This document shows positions 1 to 8,322 of a stretch of DNA of 43,323 nt, one piece after another. The stretch covers positions 1 through 43,323 of the forward strand of contig DAIRUQ010000013.1 of the NCBI GenBank assembly GCA_036803245.1, written 5' to 3'. A program made the position numbers and the translations under genes. Position 1 is the stretch's first letter. The number at the start of each line of letters is the position of its first letter. This stretch comes from DAIRUQ01 sp036803245. Its GTDB lineage: Bacteria > Chloroflexota > Anaerolineae > UBA1429. The notes under the pieces are model-generated. The model did no database searches and had not been told where the DNA came from. It saw only the letters and a list, made by a program, of their open reading frames with translations.

Positions 1-841
1 CACGCTCAGGCTGCCCGGCGAGGACAAAGAGGGCGTTTGGGGCGGCACCGAATTTCTCAAGCAGGTCGCTCTCGGAGACGCTCCCGATCTCACCGGCAAG
101 CGCGTGGCCGTGGTGGGTGGTGGTAACACCGCCATCGACGCCGCTCGCACCTCTATGCGATTGGGGGCAGACCAGGTCAGCATCGTCTACCGCCGCACTC
201 GTGAAGAGATGCCGGCGGCCGATCTCGAGATCGAGGAGGCCCAGGAAGAGGGCCTGGTGCTCCATACCCTGGTGAACCCCACGGCTATCTTGGGGAATGG
301 TCATGTGGAGCAGCTCGAGCTGATCCGCCAGCAGTTGGGCGAGTTTGACGATAGCGCCCGACGTCGGCCATCACCCATCGAGGGTTCCGAGTTCACGCTG
401 GATGTCGATGTCGTCATCGCGGCCATCGGTCAGAGCAGCGAGGTCGATTGCGTCGGCGATTGTGGCGTTACATTCAATCGAAACACGACGGTGCAGGTTG
501 ACCGCCTCTTGGCCACCACCCGCGAAGGCGTCTTTGCAGCGGGCGACCTGGTCCTCGGTCCCGCAACCGTCGTTGAGGCGGTCGCTCAGGGCAACCAGGT
601 AGCCGAGACGGTGGATACCTACCTGCGCGAGGGCGTGATCGGTGCGGCCGCTGGGCTAAAGGCGTACGACGACCTGCCGGTGGCCTGGGACATGGAAGAG
701 TATGGCGACGCCAAGCGTGCCAAGATGCCAGTGCAGGATCCCATCGTGAGACGGACCAACTGGCAAGAGGTCGAGCTGGGGTTCTCCGAGTCGGCCTGCC
801 GCGAGGAATGTAAACGGTGTCTCCGTTGCGATCTCGAATAG
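1..841 (+). CDS. FAD/NAD(P)-dependent oxidoreductase, GltD-like (5' partial)
   Basis: The frame is open from the first bases of the window, so the N-terminus lies upstream. The visible 279 residues carry the second dinucleotide-binding fold (VAVVGGGNTAIDAARTSMRL, coded from about 104), as in the small subunit of glutamate synthase and related NAD(P)H-handling flavoproteins. They also carry the late FAD-binding motif ending in GVFAAGDLV. The extreme C-terminus has a cysteine cluster, CREECKRCLRCD, which could bind an Fe-S cluster. Such GltD-like modules occur as electron-transfer partners, or as fusions to NuoF/HoxF-type subunits, beside soluble hydrogenases and formate dehydrogenases. The position directly upstream of NuoG/HoxYH-like genes suggests it passes electrons between NAD(P)H and the hydrogenase module. 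I cannot tell whether a NuoF-like domain precedes it. Confidence 0.85.
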   Translation, partial: TLRLPGEDKEGVWGGTEFLKQVALGDAPDLTGKRVAVVGGGNTAIDAARTSMRLGADQVSIVYRRTREEMPAADLEIEEAQEEGLVLHTLVNPTAILGNGHVEQLELIRQQLGEFDDSARRRPSPIEGSEFTLDVDVVIAAIGQSSEVDCVGDCGVTFNRNTTVQVDRLLATTREGVFAAGDLVLGPATVVEAVAQGNQVAETVDTYLREGVIGAAAGLKAYDDLPVAWDMEEYGDAKRAKMPVQDPIVRRTNWQEVELGFSESACREECKRCLRCDLE

Positions 842-858
842 GTGTATCCCGTGACGGA

Positions 859-886
859 TTCTCTGGGCGCCACGGCGCCCAGAGAA
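859..886 (+). terminator. Perfect hairpin after the flavoprotein gene
   Basis: A 13-bp perfect inverted repeat (TTCTCTGGGCGCC at 859-871 and its complement at 874-886, 2-nt spacer) starts 18 bases after the stop codon. It is followed by CCTTGCGG, not a U-tract. It may be a weak terminator, or an mRNA-processing or 3'-stabilising hairpin that sets different levels for the flavoprotein and the next gene. The rest of the interval up to 1031 shows nothing else except the ribosome-binding site GGAGGAG before the next ATG. Confidence 0.55.
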
Positions 887-1031
887 CCTTGCGGGTGACA
901 GAATCGGCTGTTACGGATCGCTGCGATCGAGACGCCAGGCTCACGGGCCGTTCGAGAGAGTCACAGAGGCGCTCAGTAGCAGACTTGGCGCAGCGCTCGG
1001 TGCAGCATAGCGCATTCGATGAGGAGGAGTC

Positions 1032-1663
1032 ATGCCCGACGTCAGAGTGACGATCGACGGGACGGAAGGCAGCGTCCCGGCCGGGATCACTGTTCTTGAG
1101 GCGTGTCGCAAGCTGGGCGTTGAGGTGCCCACGCTGTGCGACCATCCAGCGATTGAACCCATCGGGGCCTGCCGCATCTGCCTCGTGGAGGTGGAAAAGC
1201 AGCGCGCGCTCCAGCCGGCCTGCACTTTTCCCGTCTCTGACGGCATGGTGGTGCATACCCGCTCCGACCGCGTGGTAGATGCCAGGCGCTTTGTGCTGCA
1301 GCTGCTCTTTTCCGAGCGGAACCACTTTTGCATGTTCTGCCAGATGAGCGGGAGCTGCGATCTGCAAGACCTGGCATATGACTATGGGCTCGATCACTGG
1401 GAGTTTGACCGAGCGTTCCCGCGCATGGGCGTGGATGCGTCGCGCGAGTTCTTTGTGATGGACCACAATCGCTGCATCCTCTGCCGGCGGTGTGTGCGCG
1501 TGTGTGATGAGCTGGTCGGCAACGCCACGTTGGGCGTCAAGCATCGTGGCGCCGAGACCATGATCATCGCCGATATGGATGTCCCCTTTGGCGAATCGAG
1601 CTGCATCTCGTGCGGGACCTGTCTCCAGGTATGCCCGACCGGGGCGCTGGGCGATCGCGCCAG
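1032..1663 (+). CDS. NuoG/HoxU-like Fe-S subunit, N-terminal part (cut by assembly gap)
   Basis: The ATG at 1032 follows GGAGGAG. The first 210 residues match the N-terminal Fe-S section shared by NuoG, HoxU and [FeFe]-hydrogenase or formate-dehydrogenase subunits. They contain a [2Fe-2S] ferredoxin fold with C36, C47, C50 and C64, then a His-Cys [4Fe-4S] segment (HFCMFCQMSGSC). Two further [4Fe-4S] motifs follow (CILCRRCVRVC and CISCGTCLQVCPTGAL). The subunit would form the electron wire between the flavin site and HoxYH. The reading frame runs into the N run at 1664. It is either the front of the gene that resumes at 1765 or a HoxU of about 240 residues ending inside the gap. If it is one gene, the true gap length must be a multiple of three. 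Confidence 0.9.
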
Positions 1664-1763
1664 NNNNNNNNNNNNNNNNNNNNNNNNNNNNNNNNNNNNN
1701 NNNNNNNNNNNNNNNNNNNNNNNNNNNNNNNNNNNNNNNNNNNNNNNNNNNNNNNNNNNNNNN
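1664..1763. other. Assembly gap: 100 N
   Basis: Exactly 100 consecutive N, the conventional placeholder for a gap of unknown length. It interrupts the hydrogenase operon inside or between Fe-S subunit genes. The frames on either side differ relative to a 100-base spacer, so the written length is not the true length. Confidence 0.98.
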
Positions 1764-1764
1764 C

Positions 1765-2490
1765 GAGATGGGTGCGGCCATCGCTGCCAAGCTGCCGGGC
1801 ACCAAGCAGCAGCTCGGAACCGTGCTCCTGGACGACAGCGCTGGCCTCGCTGCTCTGGACGAGGCAGACTTGTTCGTGGTGGTGGGCACCGATCTGACGG
1901 TGGAGCATCAAGTGGCCAGCTTTTCCATCAAGCGGGGGGTCCGCCATCGCGGGGCACGCCTGATGTTGGTGTGTGACGGTGACAACGGGCTCGCTCCCTG
2001 GGCGTTCAAGCAGGTCGGCCTGAACGAGGCCGCCAGCGTGCTGGACATCATCAAGGGTGCTGAGCAGGCGGTTGTCGTCTACGATGCCAAGCGTTCGTCC
2101 GTAGCCAAGGCCATCGCCGAGGCCGTCCCGGGAGCCAAGTGCGTTGCCTTTACTGACGGCGCCAACACCAAGGGGCTGGCAGCCGCCGGCGTAGCCGAGG
2201 CCTTCGCTGGGGGTGCCAAGGCCTACCTGGTGGTGGCTGGCGAGGAGACTGGCGCTGACGAAAGCGTCATGGCCGCCCTAGGGGCCGCTGATTTCGTGGC
2301 CGTGCAGGCCAGCTATGCCCAGCCTTGGGCCGATGTCGCTGATGTGATCTTGCCCATGCCCACCATGTGGGAAAAGAGCGGCACGGTCATCAGCGCCGAT
2401 GGCGTAGAGCGCGAGGTGCGCGGCGCGGTCGCGTTCGAAGGCCTTTCAGATGTCACAACCATAGAGCGCCTGGGCGCCCTTCTGTCATAG
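1765..2490 (+). CDS. NuoG-like molybdopterin-oxidoreductase-fold domain, C-terminal part
   Basis: The frame is open from the end of the gap to a stop at 2490 (241 residues). It resembles the molybdopterin-oxidoreductase fold of NuoG and formate dehydrogenase alpha chains. A segment around ADLFVVVGTDL, followed by an Ile-Lys-Arg-rich strand, matches the cofactor-binding region. A later segment around ADVADVILPMPTMWEKSGT matches the conserved stretch before the end of that domain. No molybdopterin-dinucleotide-binding C-terminal domain follows, which argues for NuoG-type (cofactor-free) over a true formate dehydrogenase. Part or all of the middle of the domain is probably in the gap. It lies 36 bases upstream of hoxY. 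Confidence 0.75.
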   Translation, partial: EMGAAIAAKLPGTKQQLGTVLLDDSAGLAALDEADLFVVVGTDLTVEHQVASFSIKRGVRHRGARLMLVCDGDNGLAPWAFKQVGLNEAASVLDIIKGAEQAVVVYDAKRSSVAKAIAEAVPGAKCVAFTDGANTKGLAAAGVAEAFAGGAKAYLVVAGEETGADESVMAALGAADFVAVQASYAQPWADVADVILPMPTMWEKSGTVISADGVEREVRGAVAFEGLSDVTTIERLGALLS

Positions 2491-2526
2491 AACGGGTCAA
2501 ACCTGAGCGAGAAGCGAGGAGCCGTC

Positions 2527-3072
2527 ATGGGCAAGGTTACGCTCTGTTCCGATTGGCTGGATGTGTGCTCTGGCTGCCATATGTCTCTGCTGGATATCGA
2601 CGAGCGCATCATCGAGCTGGTAAAGCACGTGCAGTTGCTATCGACGCCGGTTACCGACCTGAAGCATCCTCCCGAAGAGGGCTGCGATGTGGGTATCCTC
2701 ACTGGAGCGGTCAGCAATGACCACCAGGAAGAGGTCGCCCGCAGGATGCGCGAGCGCTGCAAGGTGCTCATCGCGGTGGGAGACTGCGCCGTGACCGGTG
2801 GCATCTGCACCATGCGCAACTTTTTTGACGTCGAGGACGTGCTAGAGCGCAGCTATGTTGAGACCGAGAGTACCGACGAGGGCCAAGAGGTTCCGCGTTC
2901 GGAAGAGATCGCCAAGCTGTACCCGCAAGTCAAAGCGGTGAACCAGGTGGTCAAGGTGGATCTGCATATCCCCGGCTGCCCGCCGCCAGCAGACGCACTG
3001 TGGTACGCGATCACCGAGCTTTTGGCCGGTCGTACGCCCGTATTGACCGATGACATGTTGACGTATGACTAG
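2527..3072 (+). CDS. hoxY: [NiFe] hydrogenase small subunit (HoxY-like)
   Basis: The protein has 181 residues, the short size of group 3 (cytosolic, NAD(P)-linked) small subunits, and no Tat signal. Cysteines for the proximal [4Fe-4S] cluster are visible: C14 and C17 (DVCSGCH), C87 (VGDCAVTGG) and C151 (HIPGCPPPAD). It would carry electrons from the HoxH active site to the NuoG/HoxU-like subunit. The ATG at 2527 has AGGAG five bases upstream. The large subunit follows after 50 bases. Gene order and size point to a bidirectional, soluble hydrogenase; a membrane uptake enzyme would have a long small subunit with a twin-arginine leader. Confidence 0.93.
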   Translation: MGKVTLCSDWLDVCSGCHMSLLDIDERIIELVKHVQLLSTPVTDLKHPPEEGCDVGILTGAVSNDHQEEVARRMRERCKVLIAVGDCAVTGGICTMRNFFDVEDVLERSYVETESTDEGQEVPRSEEIAKLYPQVKAVNQVVKVDLHIPGCPPPADALWYAITELLAGRTPVLTDDMLTYD

Positions 3073-3122
3073 CGCCTTGGTGGCCAAGACGACCACCCTG
3101 TTCGGCATAGAGGAGTTGTAAG

Positions 3123-4541
3123 ATGGGCCAAAAGCTAACCATCGATCCAGTAACGCGCATTGAGGGCCACGCTCGAGTGACCATCCGCGTCGATGATGAC
3201 GGCCAGGTCGAGCAGGCCTATATGCATGTGGACCAGTTCCGGGGCTTTGAAAAGTTCTCGGAAGGCCGCATGTATTATGAAATGCCGGTGATCACCCCCC
3301 GCATCTGCGGCATCTGCCCGGTGAGCCACCATCTGGCCTCGGCCAAGGCGGCTGACCGTATCGCCGGCGTGGTGCCGCCGCGCCCCGCGCAGCTCTTGCG
3401 CGAGCTGCTGCACATGGGCCAGATCATCCAGTCGCATTCGTTACACTTTTTCCATCTGGCGTCGCCAGACCTGCTCTTGGGCTTTGACGCTGATCCCGCC
3501 ATTCGCAACGTAGTGGGCCTCATCGAGGCCGACCCTGCGTTGGCGGTCAAGGCCGTCAAGCTGCGCAAGTATGGCCAGGAGATCATCCGCCGGCTCTCGG
3601 GCCGTCGCATCCATATGCACTGGGCCGTGCCCGGCGGCGTGAGCGCGCCGTTGGCGTCGGAGGAGCGCGACTGGATCCTCAGCCAGGCCGACGAGATGAA
3701 GGGCTATATCCAGGATGGCATCGCCGTAGCCAAGGATTGGCTGGCGGCCAACCAGGATACCGTGCAGGCCTTTGCGAATTTCAAGTCCAACTATTTGGGG
3801 ATGAACCGCGATGGCGCCCTCGAGCTCTATGAGGGGCCGGTGCGCATGGTGGATAGCAACGGCGATTTCGTGGTCGAGTTCGACGCCTGCGACTATCTGG
3901 ATCACATCTCTGAGCGCGTCGAGGATTGGTCCTACCTAAAGTTCCCCTACTATAAAGCTATGGGCTGGCCTGATGGCGTCTACCGTGTGGCTCCGCTGGG
4001 GCGGCTGAATGTGGCCGACCGCATCGACACGCCGCTGGCTAATGAGGAACTCAAAGAGTGGAAGGCGCTGGCTGACGGTCCCGTCGAGCCTTCGCTCTAC
4101 TATCACTATGCGCGGCTCATCGAGGACCTGCACGCTCTCGAGCGGGCCGTCGAGCTCTGCGAGGATCCCGACATCCTTTCGCTGGATATCCGCGAGACCA
4201 GTTTTGAGATCACGGGTGAAGGCGTGGGATGCATCGAGGCGCCGCGGGGCACCCTCTGGCATCACTACTGGACCGACGAGGATGGCGTGCTTACCAAGGT
4301 CAACCTGATCGTCGCCACCGGCAACAATAACTGGGCGATGAGCAAGTCGGTCGACATGGTGGCCAAGACGTTCGTCGATCCCGCCAACTTGACCGAGGGG
4401 ATGCTGAACCGGGTCGAGGCCGCTATCCGCTGCTATGACCCGTGCCTGTCTTGCTCCACCCATGCGCTGGGGCAGATGCCCCTGAGCGTCAGCGTTGAAG
4501 ATGGTTCCGGTCAGGTGCTGGCTACCCGCACGCGCGACTAG
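3123..4541 (+). CDS. hoxH: [NiFe] hydrogenase large subunit (HoxH-like, group 3d type)
   Basis: The protein has 472 residues with both nickel-binding motifs: RICGICPVSHH (C62, C65) and DPCLSCSTH near the end (C441, C444, H447). The 25 residues after H447, starting ALGQMPL, are the expected C-terminal peptide removed by a maturation protease after nickel insertion. The N-terminal DPVTRIEGHA motif is also typical. The ATG at 3123 follows AGGAG with a 7-base spacer. With HoxY it forms the hydrogen-activating heterodimer; with the upstream Fe-S and flavin subunits it would couple H2 to NAD(P)H. The dedicated protease HoxW is encoded next. Subgroup 3d fits the neighbours, but a tree is needed to exclude 3b or 3c. 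Confidence 0.95.
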   Translation: MGQKLTIDPVTRIEGHARVTIRVDDDGQVEQAYMHVDQFRGFEKFSEGRMYYEMPVITPRICGICPVSHHLASAKAADRIAGVVPPRPAQLLRELLHMGQIIQSHSLHFFHLASPDLLLGFDADPAIRNVVGLIEADPALAVKAVKLRKYGQEIIRRLSGRRIHMHWAVPGGVSAPLASEERDWILSQADEMKGYIQDGIAVAKDWLAANQDTVQAFANFKSNYLGMNRDGALELYEGPVRMVDSNGDFVVEFDACDYLDHISERVEDWSYLKFPYYKAMGWPDGVYRVAPLGRLNVADRIDTPLANEELKEWKALADGPVEPSLYYHYARLIEDLHALERAVELCEDPDILSLDIRETSFEITGEGVGCIEAPRGTLWHHYWTDEDGVLTKVNLIVATGNNNWAMSKSVDMVAKTFVDPANLTEGMLNRVEAAIRCYDPCLSCSTHALGQMPLSVSVEDGSGQVLATRTRD

Positions 4542-4570
4542 TTGCGTTGGTCAGACAACCAATGCTCGCA

Positions 4571-4606
4571 TCAACGAGGTCTCTGCGTGGGCAGGGACCT
4601 CGTTGA
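4571..4606 (+). other. Intergenic hairpin between hoxH and hoxW
   Basis: A perfect 11-bp inverted repeat (TCAACGAGGTC at 4571-4581, complement at 4596-4606) with a 14-base loop sits in the hoxH-hoxW spacer. It lies 22 bases before the hoxW start and has no U-tract. It probably lowers read-through or protects the hoxH mRNA end so that less protease is made than enzyme. This role is inferred. Confidence 0.5.
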
Positions 4607-4628
4607 CCATTGTGGTAGGAGAGAGCTC

Positions 4629-5138
4629 ATGGCGTCGTTCCTCTTGATCCCTTACGGCAACCCCAGCCGTCGCGATGACGGGGTGGCTTTTCACATCGCG
4701 CGCCGTCTTATAGAGCGGCTCGGGCTCGAGGTGCGTGACCCGGAAGAGGTGCCGACCTATGACGTGGGCGACGGGCTTACCATCATGGGGTTGCACCAGC
4801 TGGCGCCCGAGCTAGCCCAGGATCTGGCCGAGGCCGACGTGGTGGTCTTTATCGATGCGCACGTGCCCGGAGCGGGCTGGGATGACGTCCACTGGGAAGC
4901 CATCGAGGGCGAGCTTCGCCCCAGCATGGTGACTCATCAGCTCAAGCCTCAGAGTGTGCTGGCCCTCTGCCAGGCGCTCTACCAGCGAACGCCCAGCACT
5001 TATGTGCTCTCCGTCCTGGGCACCGACTTTGACTTTGGCGGTCAGCTTTCCTCGCAGGCCCAAGCGCTGGTGGAGCCAGCCGTGGAGCGGCTGATGGCGT
5101 TACTGGATTTCCACGCCCAGCTTGGTGACGCCCAATGA
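4629..5138 (+). CDS. hoxW: Hydrogenase maturation protease (HoxW/HyaD-type)
   Basis: The protein has 169 residues, the usual size of M52-family nickel-dependent endopeptidases. It begins with the family motif (LLIPYGNPSRRDDGVAFHIA) and has the acidic residue in a hydrophobic strand (DVVVFIDAHVPG). These proteases use acidic and His residues to sense nickel in the large subunit and clip its C-terminal extension, here the HoxH tail. I chose the ATG at 4629 because GGAGAG lies just upstream and the motif then sits at the N-terminus. A longer frame starting at 4542 would add residues with no family similarity. The stop overlaps the next start (ATGA), so translation is coupled to the FdhD-like gene. 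Confidence 0.9.
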   Translation: MASFLLIPYGNPSRRDDGVAFHIARRLIERLGLEVRDPEEVPTYDVGDGLTIMGLHQLAPELAQDLAEADVVVFIDAHVPGAGWDDVHWEAIEGELRPSMVTHQLKPQSVLALCQALYQRTPSTYVLSVLGTDFDFGGQLSSQAQALVEPAVERLMALLDFHAQLGDAQ

Positions 5139-5950
5139 CCACGCCTTCCGAGGCTCTGGATCCCCGGGTAGTTCCGTCCCAGGCTTGGCAGCTGAGCCCT
5201 CAGACCTCCAGCCAGGAGGCGATCTACCTGGTGCGCGAGGCGCCGCTACGGGTCACTACCCAGGAGAGGCTAGCGGCGGTGATGATGCGGACGCCGGGCA
5301 TGGATGTCGAGCTCGTCGTGGGCTACCTGGTGGGCGAGGGCTGGGTGGCCTCGTATGACCAGATCGACGCGGTGCTGCTGCAGCCGGCGCTCGCGTGCGG
5401 CGCGTCTATGGATCTGGCCGATGTGCGGCTGACTGCAGAGGCTCGGCCGCTCGCCATCGACGAGCGGCCGCACTTGGTTCGGGCGGTGGCGGGCGATGCC
5501 AGTCGGCACGGGGAATGGCCGCTGCCGGCGGTGGGCAGCGAGGTGCAGGCGGCCTTGGGAGCGCTAGCTGCGGCTGGGGACGACCTGCGGGTGGGGCAGA
5601 CCCTGCGCCAGCTGGCCGGCGGGGTGCACGCCTTTGGGCTGTATCGGGCCGATGGCGAGCGGCTGGTTGTTTGTGAGGACATTGGTCGACATAACGCCAT
5701 GGACAAGGCGGTGGGGTGGTGCCTGGGGCGCGGCCTCAACGACGCCTGGGCGTTCGGCCTCTGTTCGGGGCGGCTCAGCTATGAGATGGTCGCCAAGGCC
5801 GCGCGGGTTCAGTTGCCCATATTGGCGTCGTTCTCGGCGCCTTCCAGCCTGGGCGTGGAGACCGCCGAGCGGTGCGGCATCACGTTGGTCGGCTACCTCA
5901 AGGATGGCGAGGCCCGAGTCTACAGCCACCCCCAGCGAGTCCAGCCCTAG
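5135..5950 (+). CDS. fdhD: FdhD-like accessory protein without the conserved CxxC
   Basis: The 271 residues match FdhD, the sulfurtransferase that passes sulfur from IscS to the molybdenum cofactor of formate dehydrogenases. The N-terminal fold reads TPGMDVELVVGYLVGEGWV. The signature CEDIGRHNAMDKAVGW is present, as is the late motif SGRLSYEMVAKAA. In characterised FdhD a CxxC loop in the middle carries the sulfur. Here the matching stretch (AVAGDASRHGEW) has no cysteine. The gene overlaps hoxW by 4 bases, and no complete formate dehydrogenase is visible. It may therefore act as a sulfur-independent chaperone, serve an enzyme elsewhere, or work through another cysteine. Its stop shares the palindrome CTAG (5947-5950) with the stop of the convergent gene. 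Confidence 0.85.
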   Translation: MTTPSEALDPRVVPSQAWQLSPQTSSQEAIYLVREAPLRVTTQERLAAVMMRTPGMDVELVVGYLVGEGWVASYDQIDAVLLQPALACGASMDLADVRLTAEARPLAIDERPHLVRAVAGDASRHGEWPLPAVGSEVQAALGALAAAGDDLRVGQTLRQLAGGVHAFGLYRADGERLVVCEDIGRHNAMDKAVGWCLGRGLNDAWAFGLCSGRLSYEMVAKAARVQLPILASFSAPSSLGVETAERCGITLVGYLKDGEARVYSHPQRVQP

Positions 5951-8322
5951 TAGCCGACGAGGCTGAGGCGATCGATCCGCTGCCAACGCCCATCGGCGTC
6001 CTCAATCCACAGGTGCAGCCGCCCTGGCTCCATCTCGGGGCTGATCTGAACACGTTGAACAGCCCGCACGACTTCCTCGGTGGCCCATTCCTCAGAGGGA
6101 TAGGTCGACCCGCCCAGCGGGAGCGTGAACCGTTGGCGATGACGTCGGGCGTCCCGCAGCTCAAAGAGCGCCTCATGGATGGGGTCGGCGCCCTCGGTGC
6201 GCTGCCAGTAGAGCACTAGCTCCAGGTCGTCTCCGGGGCGGAGTGGCGCGTCCGGGGCGTGGCCGTGGCCCGCAAGGTAGGCACTGTGGCCCACCAGGCG
6301 AACGCCGGCGAGAGCGACATCATCGGGCACGGTCAGATCCAGGGCCGAGACCGGCGGTGGCGTGGTGGCTCGTTCGATAAGGACCTCGCCCAACGGGACC
6401 GAATCCCCGCCTTCATGGCCCTGCACGGGCAAGCGCTGTCCAGTCTCGGGCAGGTATATCCCCAATAGGAGCTGGTAGTCGCCGGGCGGCGTTCCGGGCC
6501 GCACCACGATCCCGTGAAGATCCACGATGCGTTCTCCCACTTGCCAGCCATCGGTCGGTCGGCCAAAGCCCACGGGCTCGGCGTCGCGTTGGGCAACGAT
6601 CTGACCCTCACCGTCGACTAGGTGGAGAAACACCTTGTAGCGCTCGCTCAGTGGCATGGTGGCGCGCCAGGTCAGTTCCACCTGCAGGATGTCCCCGCTC
6701 ATGATGCGGGGCGTGATCGCAACCTGCTCGAGCTGGATGGACTCGCCGAGCTGCGACGTGATGTTGCGTGGCTCTAGCGCGCTTTGGGCTGCCGACGTGG
6801 CATAGACCACCAGCCGAAGGTTGCCGAACCAGGCATCCATGGCGCGGTAGGTGTGCTGATCCAGCCACCCCTCGATGACGCGCTCCGGATCGCTCTCATC
6901 GGTCGCCCAAAAGATGCCATAGATCCGCTCGTGGTCACCCGCGATCTTTTCCAGTTGCGCCAGCGTGACCTCGCGGTCGAGAGGGCGCTGGAGCGGCAAG
7001 GGGAAAGTGGCAACGTTGCCACTAGCGTACAGCTCGACGGTCTCGATCTGGCTGGGCGCATTGATCAGCATGGCATCGTGCGGTCCTGCCGCAGCCTCGA
7101 TGTAGGAAACGATGCCGCGATAGTCATCCCGAAAGGTGGCGGGCTCGTGGTACTGCTGCCAGAGGGTGGCGCCGCTGGTACCCAAGGGGATCGCGGCCGC
7201 CATGATCGCAAGGGAGACGCCCCACCACCGCTGCTTGCTGCCACGCCCCAGCTGTGCCAGCGCCACGATCGCCACCGCCTGCAACACGCAAAAGGCCGGC
7301 GCCACCAAAAGGGCAAACTTGGGCTTGAACATGGGCCGGGCTAGCGAATAGATGCCCATGCTGGCCAGGGGAACCAAGAGGTAGAGGCTCCAGGGGGAGC
7401 GTGCCCCGCGTGTACGCAGATCGACCAAAGCGCCACCAAGGGCCAGGGTAGCTGCTGCATAGGCAGCCCACCGGAGCCAAAGACTCGGCTCCACGGCCGT
7501 GCCCAGCGCCAGGGTCTGTGCGGCTGTGCGAGCATAGGACAGCAGGCCGCCCGCGTGCCCCACGGCTGGCCATTGAGTCAGGGCCTGCCACGAGAGCACC
7601 AGCCAGGGGACATACAGCGCACCGACGATCAGTTGGAGCAGCGCCCACCTGGCTGCCAAGGCGCCGCGCTCTCTCCAGGTCGCCTTACGCGTCAGTAGCC
7701 ACCAGAGAACGCCGACGTTCTGCGCCAGCACCACGGTGAACCCAGTATAGTGGGTGTAGGTCAGCAGCGCGGTGAGGATCAGGTAGGGTGCCGATCGCAG
7801 CAGCCATCCCTTGCCAGCCAGCAGGCCGTCGTTCAGGAGCGCATGCCACGTAGCCATCGAGCTGCAGGCCAGCGCCGCGGCGAGCATGTACATGCGTGCC
7901 TCTTGGGCATAGTAGACCTGTAGGGGCGACACTGTTGCTAGCAACGCGGCCAGTAGAGCCGTCCTGTCGCTCCAGACCCTACGCGCCAGCGTGTACGTCG
8001 CCGCGACACACATCAGGCCCAGCAGCGCCGAAAGCGCTCGTGCCGCGCCCTCTCCACGGCCAAAGAGCTGCATCCAACCATGGAGCAGCACATAGTAAAG
8101 GGGCGGATGAATGTCCTGGGAGGCGCCCTGGAGGATCAGGCCGAGGCTGCGGCTGGCCAGGGCCACGCTGGTGCCCTCGTCGTTCCAGTAGCTCTGGTAA
8201 CCGATGCGATAGAAGCGCAGCAGCGCCGCCAGAAGCAGCAGCGCAGCCAGGAAGAGATGGGTGCGCCGACGGGCTCGTTCGGTCGGGGCGACCGCGGTCA
8301 TGGCGTCAGCGTCGCCGTGCAT
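5947..8322 (-). CDS. GT39-like polytopic membrane glycosyltransferase with C-terminal extracytoplasmic domain
   Basis: The 791-residue protein begins with a membrane anchor. An acidic first-loop motif (YWNDEGTS) and a DIHPPLYYVLL motif follow, as in GT-C glycosyltransferases of the PMT/ArnT/GT39 type, which use polyprenyl-phosphate sugars outside the membrane. About ten hydrophobic segments fill residues 20-400. The rest (about 410-791) is soluble and contains beta-rich segments such as VFLHLVDGEGQIVAQRDAEP, which resemble a jelly-roll or accessory domain common in Chloroflexota members. It overlaps the upstream GH gene by 17 bases and is probably coupled to it. An alternative ATG at 8301, just after the upstream stop, is possible; neither start has a good ribosome-binding site. 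The acceptor is unknown. Confidence 0.8.
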   Translation of the reverse strand: MHGDADAMTAVAPTERARRRTHLFLAALLLLAALLRFYRIGYQSYWNDEGTSVALASRSLGLILQGASQDIHPPLYYVLLHGWMQLFGRGEGAARALSALLGLMCVAATYTLARRVWSDRTALLAALLATVSPLQVYYAQEARMYMLAAALACSSMATWHALLNDGLLAGKGWLLRSAPYLILTALLTYTHYTGFTVVLAQNVGVLWWLLTRKATWRERGALAARWALLQLIVGALYVPWLVLSWQALTQWPAVGHAGGLLSYARTAAQTLALGTAVEPSLWLRWAAYAAATLALGGALVDLRTRGARSPWSLYLLVPLASMGIYSLARPMFKPKFALLVAPAFCVLQAVAIVALAQLGRGSKQRWWGVSLAIMAAAIPLGTSGATLWQQYHEPATFRDDYRGIVSYIEAAAGPHDAMLINAPSQIETVELYASGNVATFPLPLQRPLDREVTLAQLEKIAGDHERIYGIFWATDESDPERVIEGWLDQHTYRAMDAWFGNLRLVVYATSAAQSALEPRNITSQLGESIQLEQVAITPRIMSGDILQVELTWRATMPLSERYKVFLHLVDGEGQIVAQRDAEPVGFGRPTDGWQVGERIVDLHGIVVRPGTPPGDYQLLLGIYLPETGQRLPVQGHEGGDSVPLGEVLIERATTPPPVSALDLTVPDDVALAGVRLVGHSAYLAGHGHAPDAPLRPGDDLELVLYWQRTEGADPIHEALFELRDARRHRQRFTLPLGGSTYPSEEWATEEVVRAVQRVQISPEMEPGRLHLWIEDADGRWQRIDRLSLVGY

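Noticed and set aside
474..1889. Minus-strand open frame of 471 residues across the hydrogenase Fe-S gene
   Set aside because: It runs through the N gap and opposite clear ferredoxin motifs. It has no recognisable domain.
1765..2490. Catalytic subunit of a molybdenum formate dehydrogenase
   Set aside because: The visible part ends without the molybdopterin-dinucleotide-binding C-terminal domain. NuoG-like fits better, although the gap leaves doubt.
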